A stretch of DNA of 64,000 nt. Origin: Sipunculus nudus. Lineage: Eukaryota; Annelida; Sipuncula; Golfingiida; Sipunculidae. The position numbers were made by a program, and so were the translations under genes. Below the pieces are notes generated by a model. The model made no database searches and was not told where the DNA came from. It saw only the letters and a list, made by a program, of their open reading frames with translations. Below, in pieces: positions 12,327 through 24,380 of the stretch. Within the stretch, counting starts at the first letter, position 1, and each line of letters starts with the position of its first letter. Where the stretch lies: positions 48,151,340 through 48,215,339 of the forward strand of contig CM049322.1 of assembly GCA_026874595.1 (NCBI GenBank), in the 5' to 3' direction.

Positions 12327-12668
12327 TTAATTACCCTTTTTGTGTAGCAGGTGTCGTACGGGAACACATCTTCGTTTTACCCGTGCACGATTATTGCCGG
12401 TAGATTTCTTGTTCCTGGAAGTCTTCCCCACAGGCCGTCGACCAGGCACGTTTATGTTCGGGTTCGCCGCAAAGTTATGGTTTCCCGTCTCAGGCAGCCA
12501 CGCGGTTTTAGTCAGCCTCCTGCACTTGCCGTTATCGGCGCACGTCAATGTCTCAAGGTCCACTATCCAAACCAAACTGTACACCACCAAGCACCAAAGC
12601 GCCTTTATATGTGTTGAGCGAAGTGTATTGCGAAAGTGTCCTCCAAACACGCCGTGACCCTGTTTCAT
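12327..12668 (-). CDS. Candidate secreted basic peptide precursor or first exon (unrecognised)
   Basis: A true ATG (12666-12668) opens a 113-codon frame in a locally GC-rich patch. Residues about 22-43 are hydrophobic ('ALWCLVVYSLVWIVDLETL') and end at 'TCA', which would suit a signal peptide with a long n-region. The mature part is small, basic and low in Cys ('DNGKCRRLTK', 'GRRPVGKTSRNKKS'). It carries a furin-like site, RARVKRR, just before 'CVPVRHLLHKKGN' and the stop. A donor-like CACGG|GTAAAA lies inside the frame, so it could instead be the first exon of a larger secreted protein. A perfect CRE lies about 180 bases upstream of the ATG. I do not recognise the protein. Chance openness in GC-rich DNA cannot be excluded. 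Confidence 0.35.
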   Translation of the reverse strand: MKQGHGVFGGHFRNTLRSTHIKALWCLVVYSLVWIVDLETLTCADNGKCRRLTKTAWLPETGNHNFAANPNINVPGRRPVGKTSRNKKSTGNNRARVKRRCVPVRHLLHKKGN

Positions 12669-12848
12669 GACTTAAAGGCCTACTTCCACCCTCTCGGTGT
12701 TTTTGCATATATGAAAGGTATGAACCTACAAATAGAATAGATGTAAAAATTACTGACATTGGGGAGCTACTATCCGTGATAGGAACGAATATGTGAACAG
12801 AGTCCTGGGAGCCCCCTGAAAAAGTTGAGACAGCCCTAGGGACGTGTG

Positions 12849-12856
12849 TGACGTCA
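12849..12856. promoter_or_regulatory. Perfect CRE palindrome upstream of the 12668 minus-strand frame
   Basis: TGACGTCA in the context tgTGACGTCACaac, a 10-base perfect palindrome. It lies about 180 bases 5' of the candidate peptide start, a typical promoter-proximal distance. Confidence 0.45.
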
Positions 12857-12959
12857 CAACCAGAACCCCGGTTGCGCGTCCACGTGGTTTCAGCAAGGCC
12901 GACTGGTCGATCTGTTCAAGCGAGGCGGAATAATCATCGTAAGATGACAATGTTTGAGG

Positions 12960-13790
12960 CACGTTTAAGGAGAATAAAGCGGCAAATTTAGATCTGTAGA
13001 TTTATGGCAACTTCGACATTAGCCTCATGTAATTCTGGACCCTGTATACGTTGTTAGAAAAAGAAGTCGGTGACACAGACAGCGGCCTCTGCAAGCCAAC
13101 ACGCCAACACTGGCAAAGGTTTGATTCCAGTGACGAAGAGAACCGCTGTACAAAATCGAGGATGGAGTCTGTAGGAATTTTAAGGGAAATTCTCAATCTG
13201 GTGATTATTTTCAAAATAACGAGATTATTCAGTAATATAATATTTAGAGCAAGAAAATGTAGAGTAATAAAATATGGCGATAGTGATTCCTTGACTTGGT
13301 CGAGTTTGTTCAATATCGCTCGCGACGCAATAAAGTTTGTTGTTGTTATAACATTAACAATGTTGTGACTGGCGCCATGGTGGCATATTTTGATTCTGCA
13401 AAAATCAGCTGATAAGCAACTTGGTTTTGTCGTATGAATGAAGCGCTGGTCCTTTCTTTTTATCATAATTTATACATAAGTGCTTCATAATCAGAAATGC
13501 AAAATTGTTGATTTGACATTGATAAGTGCTTTTTTTGTTTAGCAGTAGTATTACTATATATACTTTTTGTAAAGCGAGTTTTTACTTGGCAGGCCTAACC
13601 TCATAAATACATGAAACCTTATAGTACCACACACGGGGCTAGTCTGAAATAAAGCTGTATACGTACCACACCCATCCCGATGGAGGGCACTGGTACTAAT
13701 TTTAAGTACTGTCCCATCCGACCCATCATCATGGAAATGATACATACATTTGATTATTTATATAATTTACACTCATTCCTTTTATAATTC
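12960..13790. other. No recognisable gene
   Basis: Overlapping chance frames lie on both strands around 13.05-13.47 kb. Neither shows a domain or convincing splice borders. Confidence 0.4.
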
Positions 13791-13792
13791 AA

Positions 13793-13795
13793 TAA

Positions 13796-13850
<55 letters not shown>
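13793..13850. repeat. (AT)n(GA)n compound microsatellite
   Basis: An AT tract runs into about 20 GA dinucleotides (13811-13849). Confidence 0.95.
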
Positions 13851-13855
<5 letters not shown>

Positions 13856-14154
13856 TAAAGTTGAAATAAATAATACAAAGCATGAAATTCACATTTTTAA
13901 ATGAATTATGAAAGAGTGGTGTTTCATTATAAAAAAAATCACACAGTGACATTATAATTATACACAGTATATATGTAGGGGGGCCTATGATACAGTTCTG
14001 CATATAACACTCCACCAGACGGAAAGCCCCATGGCTATTATTAATCTGTTTTATGTTGGCTATGTTATAGGTAAAGTTCTTGCCATACTGCCTCAGCTAG
14101 GCTTTACTTGTGCAAATAAAAATTTACAAGCAAGATTTTAAGAATAATTGCTCT

Positions 14155-14602
14155 GTTTTTTTTTTTTTTTTTTTTTGCTGATGTAAAACCGTTTTTCTGG
14201 ATTTCAGGGGTACTTTTAGTATCCTCCAATTTAAGAATTGTGCACTATGAAAAAAAAATGTGTCCAGAAGCCATACATTCCAGTTATAATACTCTGCATG
14301 ATAGCAGATTTAATTCCAAGAAAAGTAAATTTACAATAAATTATCATTTAAAATTATACAAAATTACCCATATGTTGTCTTTGGTAAGGTTGATCAGTAT
14401 ATGTATAGGTATATTTGGATACTTCGGCCAGTGTATCATCTGAAGGTTCAAGTGTAACATCTTTGAGTGCAATATGGCAAATCATACCAACAAGGGAGGA
14501 GAGAGACTGCTGAAACAGATTTGGATTTCACTTTATGACTGACTCGGTCAATGATTTAATATTTGTTATATACATCCTACAAGTGTCTATCTTTATATAT
14601 CT

Positions 14603-14643
<41 letters not shown>

Positions 14644-14770
14644 CCAATTTACATGTATACACGTTAGATATTCATATTTTATATACAAGTATTACATACT
14701 TAAATTTAAATACTTATTACATTTTAAACAAACGTCTTGAATTATATGTATGCGTGTGTGTGTGTGTGTG
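14155..14770. repeat. Microsatellite cluster: poly(T), (CA)n(TA)n, (GT)n
   Basis: Poly(T) of about 20 (14155-14176), (CA)n then (TA)n (14605-14643) and (GT)n (14753-14769). The CA and GT tracts, about 150 bases apart, are inverted relative to each other and could pair in single strands. No gene was seen from 13850 to 15880. Confidence 0.9.
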
Positions 14771-15883
14771 CTCACTTGGCATAGAATTTGTTTTGTGTTA
14801 TGAAACAAATGGATAAAACATTGCTTATCACATTTTATACAACAAATGCACATTTTTAAACAGTAAAACATTTTATCATTACAGAAACTTAAAATAAAAC
14901 TTAAAAAAAGTTCAAACAGAGTGGAAATATCCCCAAACCATTTACAACACACGCGTTTAATGTTAGAAAGCCATTCCGAAGCCTATATTTTTTATATTAT
15001 TTAGGCACAGAATTAAAATATGCTGAAATGCATGGTATAATTTTTTAATTGTTAATTGTCTGATATTTTAAAAGATTTGAAATATTAAAATGAATTATTT
15101 TGATTATTGTCAACAATAAGGAGTAACGATTTTTAACGTGGGTTTATTTTTTTAGAATCCTATTAATTGTTTCTTCAATGTTAATGCCTTTGCTGAGGCA
15201 CCATGCACCGAGCTTTACGTGACCCCTTCGGTCATACGTGTCTTGAAACTTGTAAAAAAAGTCCAAAAAAAAATAAAGTTTTTATCATTTACAAGCGTTC
15301 AAACACATTTAATAATAAATTGATTGATTGATCAGTTTGATATTATTAAATATACCCGAGCAACAAGCAACTATTTGTTGTTTGTCATATAACACGTCGC
15401 TTGAAATCCCGATACGGCGTCAGTGCAGACTGCGTGATGCCAGCTCCCCACGTGTCAAGGCCGAGTCGGGGAATAACAGGTGCAAAGTTGAAGACTATGA
15501 GATACAGGGGTCGTAAAGATGAAAAGCAGCATAATTTCCTAGTTAGCAGCCTACGCATGTAAAGGATATTGAGTCAAAAGTGACAATAAAGGTGACTAAA
15601 TGTCAGAAAAAGTCCGTCCGCACCCTCGTGTCGGTGGCCAAACCTGGCGAATCCCCTTCCCAGATCATGCCCGGCCGGGTCCAGTTCGGCCTCTTCTGTA
15701 AAGGAAATCCTGTCCATTTGGCACGAACATGTGGCTCATACACTTGTTAAAATATGATAAAGCTCACACCATCACCCTTGATGTCACTGCTCAAACCGAC
15801 GACGCAGTACTTTGGCATATTTTCCCCAGATTGTGTTAAACTCAACTGATGCCATAACAATACCGCCCGGTGTGTTCTGGTTG

Positions 15884-15891
15884 TGACGTCA
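15884..15891. promoter_or_regulatory. Perfect CRE palindrome upstream of the 16125 plus-strand frame
   Basis: TGACGTCA in the context TTGTGACGTCACAA, a 14-base perfect palindrome. It is about 240 bases 5' of a candidate ATG and 150 bases 5' of a TATATAAG sequence (16033-16040). Confidence 0.45.
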
Positions 15892-16124
15892 CAATTGCCT
15901 TGGCCAGGACGCTGCTGTTTGGCTTGGGGCCCCTGAGTGGGGTGGATTACGGGTCTTTCGATTAAAATTTTAACGGTTAAGTGCGCAAAGCTTAATTGTA
16001 TTATACCATAATTTATACATATACATGTAAATATATAAGCGAATACCTGACGTGTTTGAGAGAACTCAGACAAGTACTGGTTGTGCCTGGAAACGAGTGA
16101 AAGATCCGTAAAACGTACAGGGAC

Positions 16125-16316
16125 ATGTCTACACAAGTTGACTGCTGGAGAACAATTTCTGACGAATGTAACAACTGGGCGTCAAACGACGAAGTGGGGT
16201 ACACGCTGACAGAACAAGCATTTAAGTCGTTGTCGGATGACTTAGAAAGTCTCTTAGTTGATTATGAAAACGGGATGAATAACAAAATAAAGACATCTGA
16301 GATTAGATATGATTAG
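16125..16316 (+). CDS. Candidate small acidic protein or exon (unrecognised)
   Basis: ATG at 16125 starts a 63-codon frame: 'MSTQVDCWRTISDECNNWAS', 'GYTLTEQAFKSLSDDLESLL' and 'VDYENGMNNKIKTSEIRYD', ending in TAG. It is acidic, looks helical in the middle and has no signal peptide. A TATA-like TATATAAG lies about 90 bases upstream and a perfect CRE about 240 bases upstream. There is no match to a family I know. It could be a complete small protein, a mispredicted first exon or chance. Confidence 0.3.
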   Translation: MSTQVDCWRTISDECNNWASNDEVGYTLTEQAFKSLSDDLESLLVDYENGMNNKIKTSEIRYD

Positions 16317-16319
16317 GAA

Positions 16320-17280
16320 CAATTTCGAAAAGAGTTGTGGAAAAATTATTGACACTGGGGTAGGTAGAAAGTACCATGTGGAAAATATTAAAATATGATC
16401 ACATCGTATGTACACGTGCCTGTATATCAGATATATTGCAAAATATAACAGACTTTTGTAATACCGCCTGTGTATATACGTGAAAATATAATTTTAGTAT
16501 AGGTGTGCTTCTGCTTTTACATCACGTGTACAACGCCGTTCGTTTCGTACATATAACACACATGCTTTAAAAAAACGCTCTCTAGAATACATTTTAGAAA
16601 TACAAATCAAATCCAAAATGCTTTATATACGTACATGTTTATAATGCAAAAGGCATGGTTTGACCGTATAAACAATGCAGAGAGTTTGTCAAACATAAAA
16701 TCATGTCATTGGAAATTGTACTATGTGTGTAATAAAACATTAGTATTAACCATCTTTTCTTTCTTGAACTATTACTTTTTAGAGCTTCTTGTGTGTGTGT
16801 GCGAGTGCATTTTGGAAACAACACTTCAAAAATAAGGGGAAGTATGAAGAGAACAATGCATGCCGAAAGTGACTAATTCATCGCCCTGCGTCTTCCTCTT
16901 TCCTCCTCTTTCTGTTCAATTAACATTGAATACGCCGTCCTGACAAATAACTAGTACTGGCTGTCTGAAAAGCATATCTCTATTCCCGGCCTCCCGGGTC
17001 ACACTTGATATTAGCAGATTCCAAGACGGGCGCAATAGTGTAAATAGAACCTCCACATCTGATAATGATAATTTTTAGGTAACTGTTACGTTTTATATTA
17101 ATTCGCTCTCTTCACAATAATGGCCACTTTGAGTGAATGGAATAAACGGGGTACTGGAATAAAATATGTTGCACGAGTTTTACAAGTGATCTAACATGAA
17201 CTCTCTCCCATGAACAAAGTACTGTTATCTATGTGTCCATGGTTTCCATCTCAGATTGTAACCTCTATCCGACCGTTTTA
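16320..17280. other. No recognisable gene
   Basis: AT-rich sequence with chance frames. Nothing further was seen. Confidence 0.4.
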
Positions 17281-17286
17281 CTGCAG

Positions 17287-17412
17287 CCCCCCCCCCCCCC
17301 CCCCCCCCATTTCATATATGCTCCTGCCTGTATTCTCCTGTATTCGTTAATATCAACTGTGGATTTCGAATCTGAAGGTTTTGGGTTCAAATCCCATTCA
17401 CGCCAAACAATG
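17287..17412 (+). repeat. Poly(C) tract and tRNA-like SINE fragment
   Basis: Twenty-two Cs (17287-17308) precede a segment ending 'gtggatttcgaatctgaagg' and 'ttttgggttcaaatccca'. The latter contains a B-box-like GGTTCAAATCC of a tRNA-derived SINE with an anticodon-arm-like sequence before it. The A-box is not convincing. Confidence 0.4.
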
Positions 17413-17419
17413 TTTAACA

Positions 17420-18352
17420 ATAATACATTTATTTTACCTTGACACCAAAAATCAGACGTCAGTATTGTGTCATATATGCGTTGGTATTGGCATATTAGAA
17501 ACGTGCATTCTGTCGGATATGAATATAACATTGCATTATTAGATGCAGCAGCCAGCGGCTCTACCATTAAACACATGATAATCCAATGCATGGGGGCTAT
17601 GGCCCAACTGGAATAGGTGGTGGTGTCCGAAGCCAAATGCTGCGGTGTCGAATCTCGTCAGCCCCTACTTCTTTTTTTTTTTTTTTTTGTTGTCCGTTAA
17701 TTTTTTATTTATGTTTACTTTTATTTATTTTCATTTTCTGTTTTACAAAACATGGTTTTCATACGCTAAACACCAGAAGGAACAATTAATAAAACATGGG
17801 AATTGTTACATTGCCCGCTATAATTATTCATTCTGCCAACAGACATTTTTCGATGTCTGCACGGTAACCTGTTATTTTTTAACCTTTCTGCCAAAACTCC
17901 GTGAGTCTCTTCTTTTATCCTCTCTCTTGTAAAAGTGTTCTAGGTTCCCGCGCATGTTTTGGAACTGGGGGTCTTGTTCTACAATTGTTCGATGGTTGGT
18001 ATGTTGTTTACACACCTAAACTATGGAATGTTCAGGGAGGTTCAAGTAGTGGCATGTTTGGTTTGGTGACTGTGCATATGGATCGTAATATTCAATAGGC
18101 TTTCAGTCGGCATCATGCCTTCGGTAATTGATGATGCTTTGTGGGGAATATACAACATCACACCACAGAGACAGACACAGGGACAGACAAAGACAGACCG
18201 ACACAAGGAGACAGACACGGACAGACACTGGCACACACTACAGTTCAGTTTTAAACATTCCCGTAAACAGGAAATATATATGCAACAAGTCGAGTTGTGT
18301 GAAAGTACAAAAAAGAGCATTTATTACATATTCTACACATCATCATATATAT

Positions 18353-18403
<51 letters not shown>

Positions 18404-18590
18404 GTTATATCGTAATGTTCACATGTTAGAAAAGCAAGCAATTTACAAACTGCGTAATATTTGATGAAACTACGCAATTTTACAGTTTTTAAACACATCT
18501 TCATATCCGATCAATGTCATCCGGGCATCATATGTAGGCAAAGAACAAGGTTGTACTACATACAAATGTCCGTCCGTGTGTATGTCCATG
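17420..18590. other. No recognisable gene; microsatellites
   Basis: Holds poly(T) (17670-17688), an imperfect GACAGACA-type repeat (18169-18230) and an (AT)n tract (18354-18395). The last two produce repetitive chance frames on both strands. Confidence 0.5.
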
Positions 18591-18918
18591 TCAGGTAGTG
18601 TTTACATCGGTGTTTGTGACTTGAAACAAACGGGGTTTCAGCCTCCACCTTGGAGGCATTTTCCCCAGCGACGAGACAAACAAGTGTCTTGACAATGCAT
18701 TGCCATCATGGGAAGCCAGATTTGGTGGAGCATCCCCTAGCGGCGTGTTGTTTTCGCCATCACTGGGGGCCAGCGGTACTAGACTTAACTTTGAACAATT
18801 GTGAAGACAGTGTCCACACCGATCCGGATCCCCAAGACGCAGAAAACAGTGACGGAGTTGCAGAGACAACCCTCCTTCATGTAGGCAGCGTCCTTTAACA
18901 AACACGGGCAAAAGTAAA
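18591..18918 (-). CDS. Candidate 3' terminal exon with clustered cysteines (unrecognised)
   Basis: On the minus strand a textbook acceptor (a T/G/C-rich tract ending tttgttaaag at 18895) or a slightly earlier site opens a frame: 'RCLHEGGLSLQLRHCFLRLG', 'DPDRCGHCLHNCSKLSLVPL', then a Pro/Asn-rich tail and 'RWRLKPRLFQVTN' to a TGA. The frame extends upstream through a hydrophobic run that looks like a signal peptide, but that run has no ATG and meets a stop four codons before it. I therefore treat it as polypyrimidine tract rather than leader. Five Cys fall in about 31 residues. The segment is clearly more GC-rich than its surroundings. An AATAAA in the sense of this frame lies about 270 bases downstream. 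No family is recognised. Confidence 0.25.
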
Positions 18919-18949
18919 ACAACAATAATGGACAAACTCAGTAACAAAG

Positions 18950-21098
18950 GACCAATTCAGTAACAAAGGACCAGCCCAATAACAAAATATTAAAAATGTT
19001 CAGTGATTTTCTCAATGTTAATCACATTAATCGTATAAAGGGACGGAGAAGGCATGTGTGGTGATTTATACAAAAAACAAGGGACCCAAGGGTCACTGTG
19101 CTCAACTGAAGTTGACCTTGAAGGTAAAAATCTAAAATAATATCAAATGGAGATAAAGTCAAGAGGAAAAGGTTATATTTATTGACATGATTGGTTTGTA
19201 TTGATGAGTAAGCAATTGTAGCAAATAATATTTTGTGACCAAACCATGCATTTTCTTATGTTAAAATTGAAGCATACGAGCAGTTTGTGACCATAAGATA
19301 TATATTATTACGCTGATCATTGGTTGGCTTTGTGATAAATTGTTGACAGTTAAGCAGTTAACAGATTCGTTCAATTGGACCTTTTTTATAATATATTATT
19401 AAATATATGTATTTTTTTTTTTTTTTTAATTTTATAATATGTATTCAGCTGAAATATAACTATTGTCCCCGGGCCACAGATGCAAGGACTTGGTGGTGGT
19501 GGTGGGAGTGGAATGATGGATTAAAGTTTAACATCTACAATATTACACAACTAAATATATAAGTTGCTTTCAAATTTCAGACTTTAATAGCTTAAATATA
19601 TACACATACAGCGTATGAAAGTTATTTCAACAGTTCTAATAGGTAAATTTTATAATTAACATATATTTAATGATAACGGAGAGATGATGGACAGACAGAG
19701 CTGATCACTTTATGTTCTTAGTTTTTTCTAATCCAATTATTTTTTAAACTAATTTTACACATTTGCATATAAAAATTAATGTCCCAGTGCATAGGTGCAA
19801 AGAAATCAAGGGGGAGGGTAGGTGGGATTAACAACATTTCTTCATATACAAGCCCACTTTGTGTCATATCGGTTAATAGAAAATCCCGCTTATTGTCACA
19901 AAAATCTGAAATCCCAAACCATTTCCTATATAAAAAATGGTAAACCTGACCGTTTAATATCATGGAATATTGTCATAATCCCGTTTATTGTCATGCTTGG
20001 AACCCTTGACAATGATACCAGTTCGCAGTTAATATCACATCAAACGCCGACACGGCGATCAAAGAGGCCAAGAGCCCTGAAATCGGTCAGGCGTATCAAA
20101 CGATCGCATCTTTCACCTGTGAGCGGCAGGCAAGTGCAGTGATGCATGCGAGTCACTCCTCGTCACTTAGCTAAGTAACATCTTAAGATACCACGGTAAT
20201 CCAGAGCATTGCTTTTCTTAGTACATTAACAAGGGCGATGTTTACGATCACATATCATACATAATTAACTCCTGGCCTACGAAAGGCCGTGGTTTAAACT
20301 TCAGTGACATTTCGCCGAGATGATATAAAGCACAAGCGATAAACGTTGCTTACGACTGGAAATCCCCTTTAAGGGTCAACGAAAAGCTGAAGGATTTGTG
20401 TGCACAGGTGGAGATATCCAGTCAAAAACCTCAATCGCGGCGAAACTTCAGAAAGTTGAAAATGGCATGACGATGTCAACTCCCTGAACAGTCTAGTCAT
20501 AAAGACGATCATGGAAGTTTGAGTCATTAATAAGATGTCCGGAAAAAAAAGCCCCAATAGCCGGGCAAAGAATTATTTAGTAAAATAGTTTGTTACAAAT
20601 AACGTTATAATTGTGCCGCATATTTCCAGAAATTGTACCTCATGACCCAGACGCTACGTCTCTTTCTGTTGACAAGTCGAATTTTTGTCAGTTAGTGCGT
20701 CATGCGGCATAAAATTACGGGAAATAAATTTTCAGGTGGGCATAAACGTAATTTGATATGCCGTTGTGGAAAAGAAAAATATTCATAAACGTTCCTGTTT
20801 CCTGTTATTGACGGTTTATTTAATATCATACGAGCCATAACTCTCCTTCTCGGACTCAACAGAACATCGATGTTGAAGCCCGGATAATGTCACATCCCGG
20901 TTATTATCGTAATTTATACATGCACCACCGATATGACAATAAGCGGGCTCCACTGTACATACAGGACAAACAAAGCCCGATCTCCAATTCTGCTGAGCCA
21001 GGAAAATAATGAACAAACGTTTGTATTAGATCCTCATTTTATTATCACATCATTTTTTTTTTTAATTTTAGGTTTATATTTCTATACATATCAATATA

Positions 21099-21153
<55 letters not shown>

Positions 21154-22190
21154 GAATGTAAAAGTTGATTCATAATTCTAAATTGTATCATCAAATATCT
21201 GAATCAGATAACACCACATCATGCATACAAATGTATATTTATTTTTACCACAAGAATATATCTTTTAAATTTGCAAAATAATAAATATCTATAAATGATA
21301 CTTGATTCAGATTTCACAATTTTAAATTGTGCCTTTATTAATCCATAATTCAAATTTCATATTTTATAAATTTATGAATAGTAATGGGTTTAATTATATT
21401 TTACTTTTTAAATCATTTAAAAGAAAAATGAATTCTTAAAAATGCTACATTAACACAACATTGGCATCTTCTGGATTACTCCTTGAATTACTTTTCAAAG
21501 GAAAGTTTTGTATATTGGAATGGAAACAGCATTACAATTAAGAGACAGTGCAAACAGTTACAACAAGCAAATTCGTGGAATTAATTTCCCCCGCTTTGGG
21601 CTCTTGTTGTCTTTCATGCTTGATAAGCAACCAAAATTATGACATGTGGAGAAAATCTTGAGGGCAAAATAAAAAAAAATTAAAACAGATGCTTTATGAC
21701 ATGTGTAGACATCTGCAGGGGAACATAAACACTAAAACACATTGAGACATTTGACCAAAATTTTAGAATTTTGTTTTTGAGCTGGAGAGACATTTTTCAG
21801 ACAGACACCCCAAAACCAATCCCACCTAGGTATGCATGAGAGCAATCATTGATCTAAATTTGAATTAAATCGGATAAAATGTAGGAAAGTTATCACACGG
21901 AAACGAAACAAAACTGACGGATGGACAAAGAGACAGACAGACAAACCTAAATCAATGTCCCCCACATCCGCAAAGCGGGGGACAATTACTGCATAACACA
22001 TGGGAGGGTTGGGGTGGGGGTGGTGATATGAGAATAACTGTACACCTGTCATAGCAGGGGATCTCCCCCAGTGACTGTAACAAATCAGGAACCCTGGCAG
22101 AGCTTACTTCCAGTGACCAGGGGTGAGTTGTCTGCATTTGGACAAAGCAAGTGACTACAATAGAGCCTCAAGAATAAATTCAATAACTAA
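18950..22190. other. No recognisable gene; repeats and AT-rich DNA
   Basis: Contains poly(T) (19411-19428) and a long (AT)n tract (21094-21151). Scattered dispersed-repeat pieces such as 'gggacccaagggtcactgtg' (about 19080) recur in variant form near 34020 and 57700. Confidence 0.5.
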
Positions 22191-22880
22191 CCTAATTTTC
22201 AAGCTTTTATTTTCAAATTTCATATTTACACAAATTAAATATATCTGTTTACATTCTGTGAAAATTAAATCAACATTACTCACATGAAAAAAGTGCCATG
22301 TTCAAAGTTGGGGAAAATCTGAGGTGCCGGTTTTAATTTTTATGCTAATAACTTTAAAAATTACAAAATTCAGATCTAATTTTGGGTATACAATTGAATC
22401 TTAATTAAACAAAGTTATATACTTGGAAAAAAGTCTCTACCTTCAAAAATTTACATGTTGGGTGAGCAAATATTTTTCCTGATTTTTTACAAAGTCCAAT
22501 ATGTTCAAGCCCATAACTTATAGAAATTACATTTAACAGTCTTAATGTCTGACATGTATATAGGAAATATATAGGAGAATACTCCTGGTAAATATTAAGA
22601 AAAACAGACAAGTGGTTTTGAAATTAGGCAGCCCTGAAGTGTGATAACAGGTTAATGATAGAAATTTCCTTAATTTCTCAAAAGGAACGAAGTCGCAGTG
22701 ACCCAGTTTTTGGATTGGTCGGAGATCTTGGGGACATCTAACAGCATACCGAATTTAGGATTCATAGGTTTAACGGTTCCAAAACATGCCAGTCTGATGG
22801 ACAGACGGACGGACAGACGGACGGACAAACAGAGGACCACGACTATAGCTCCGATGACTTATAGTCAGCTGAACTAAAAA
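22190..22880 (-). repeat. Dispersed repeat A (~650 bp), inverted relative to 58672-59290
   Basis: The right end carries 'ggacggacagacggacggac' and 'aggaccacgactatagctcc', followed by 'gacttatagtcagctgaact'. The body contains 'agacatctaacagcatacc'-type and 'aaaggaacgaagtcgcagtg' segments. The reverse complement of the same order of segments occurs at 58672-59290. The borders are approximate. Confidence 0.7.
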
Positions 22881-23099
22881 CCCTGGCATAGAGGGGATTT
22901 TGGCACTTTGGCGCTGTCGTTCCTCGCAGCAGAATCACAAATGGTTGGGCGATAACTGGAACCTCGTTACTCTAAGTTTATTAACCATTTTTTTTCCAAA
23001 ACACAGCACCTCTATATTTATAACACACACACTGTCAACATAAACCTTTCATGTTGCTCCTGATTATGTACCTTTAAGAATAGGCCCCCCATCTTCAGC

Positions 23100-24380
23100 A
23101 GCATATACTGACACTTGGCAAGCAACTATGGTTTCTTCCATCTATCACCTTGAGAAACAATATTTTTCACCAAATATGGGGGCCAATACTATGAATCACT
23201 ATTGAGAAAAGGCAATCAATTTATACTATAAAAATTGTAAGGTAGGTGGTGCCATATATCTTGTTGACAAGAAAACTCTCCAAGATCGATGTACATTCCA
23301 AATTCGAGACAAACACATTGAACGACTCCTCAGATATGAACAATTTTCACCTAAATCAAATGTACGGATGGACACCACATTAAAAAAAATGGCAGATGGC
23401 ACCACCAGTATTGAGTACAAGATTGAGGAGTCCAAGATCTAAAGATATGCACAATATCTGGCCAATAGGGCAAATCACTCCTTAGAAAAGGTCATTAATT
23501 TATTCTACAAAAAGCGGGTAGGTGGCGCCACCTGTCTGGTTTACGAGAAAACTTCTCAAAATGGCTAGACATGCGAAATTTCAGACCAATACCTTGAACC
23601 ACTCCGGAAATATGAGCAATTTTCACCCAAAGTAAATGTACAGATGGACGCTATGGCAGAACGATTACAGATGCCACCAGGTCTTGATAAAAGATGGAGT
23701 TATCCAAGATCATGCACAATTTCAGCCCAATCTGTCCATTAGTTTTAGACTTATAATGCTCACAGCACTGTCAAGTGGGAATGATGAGGCATTAAAAGGC
23801 ATGAAAACAAGAAAAAGAAAGATGGTTGTTCAGTCAATTTAATTTTTGGACCAATCCATGCATCTCTTATTGAAATATTTATGATTTTGTGTGATTTTCA
23901 CCATATATGGCAATATTCAAGTTATAGGCCACTCTCATAGGAAAGGTCATGACCCCAATTTTAATAAACATCATCCCATAAACCATGTTTATATATATAT
24001 ATGCATAATATTAAAGAAATCTGTTCATTATTTTTTTACTTACAATGCTCACAGTACTGTTAAGTGGCAATGATGGATGTATTAAACGACACAAAATAAC
24101 ATGAAAAGGATAATAGGTGGCGCCAGCAGTTTCAGGTACATGACAACACTGTCCAAGATCTTCTGTCAACTTGATTTTTGGATCAATGCATGCAAGAGTT
24201 CTTGAGATATTTAAGAATATGTTTGATCCCCCCCCCCTGAAATGGACCTATTCAAGGTCAAGTTCACTCTCCTAGATTAGATCATATCCCCATTTTGAAT
24301 AGTCTTCGTCCTCTCACCCATATGTGTACACATGTCAAGATTGGTAAAGATCTGTGAAATATTGTTTGAGTTATCACATC
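23100..24380. repeat. Diverged tandem copies of another dispersed repeat
   Basis: The phrases 'tatgaacaattttcacctaa', 'aatgtacggatggacacc' and 'aggtggcgccacc' recur about every 270-300 bases (near 23340, 23610 and 24110 in variant form). No coding frame is supported. Confidence 0.55.

Noticed and set aside
13798-14015. Minus-strand frame with Ser-Leu repeats
   Set aside because: It is a translation of the (GA)n/(AT)n microsatellite.
15600-15740. GC-rich possible exon ('KSVRTLVSVAKPGESPSQ')
   Set aside because: No splice borders or recognisable domain; openness is short.
18115-18429. Plus-strand Asp/Arg/His-rich then Ile-Tyr-repeat frames
   Set aside because: They translate a GACAGACA repeat and an (AT)n tract.
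18919-18947. Signal peptide 'LLLSLSIIVVLLLPVFVKG' on the minus strand
   Set aside because: The first codon is TTG, there is no ATG, and an in-frame TGA lies four codons upstream. The run is better explained as an intronic polypyrimidine tract.
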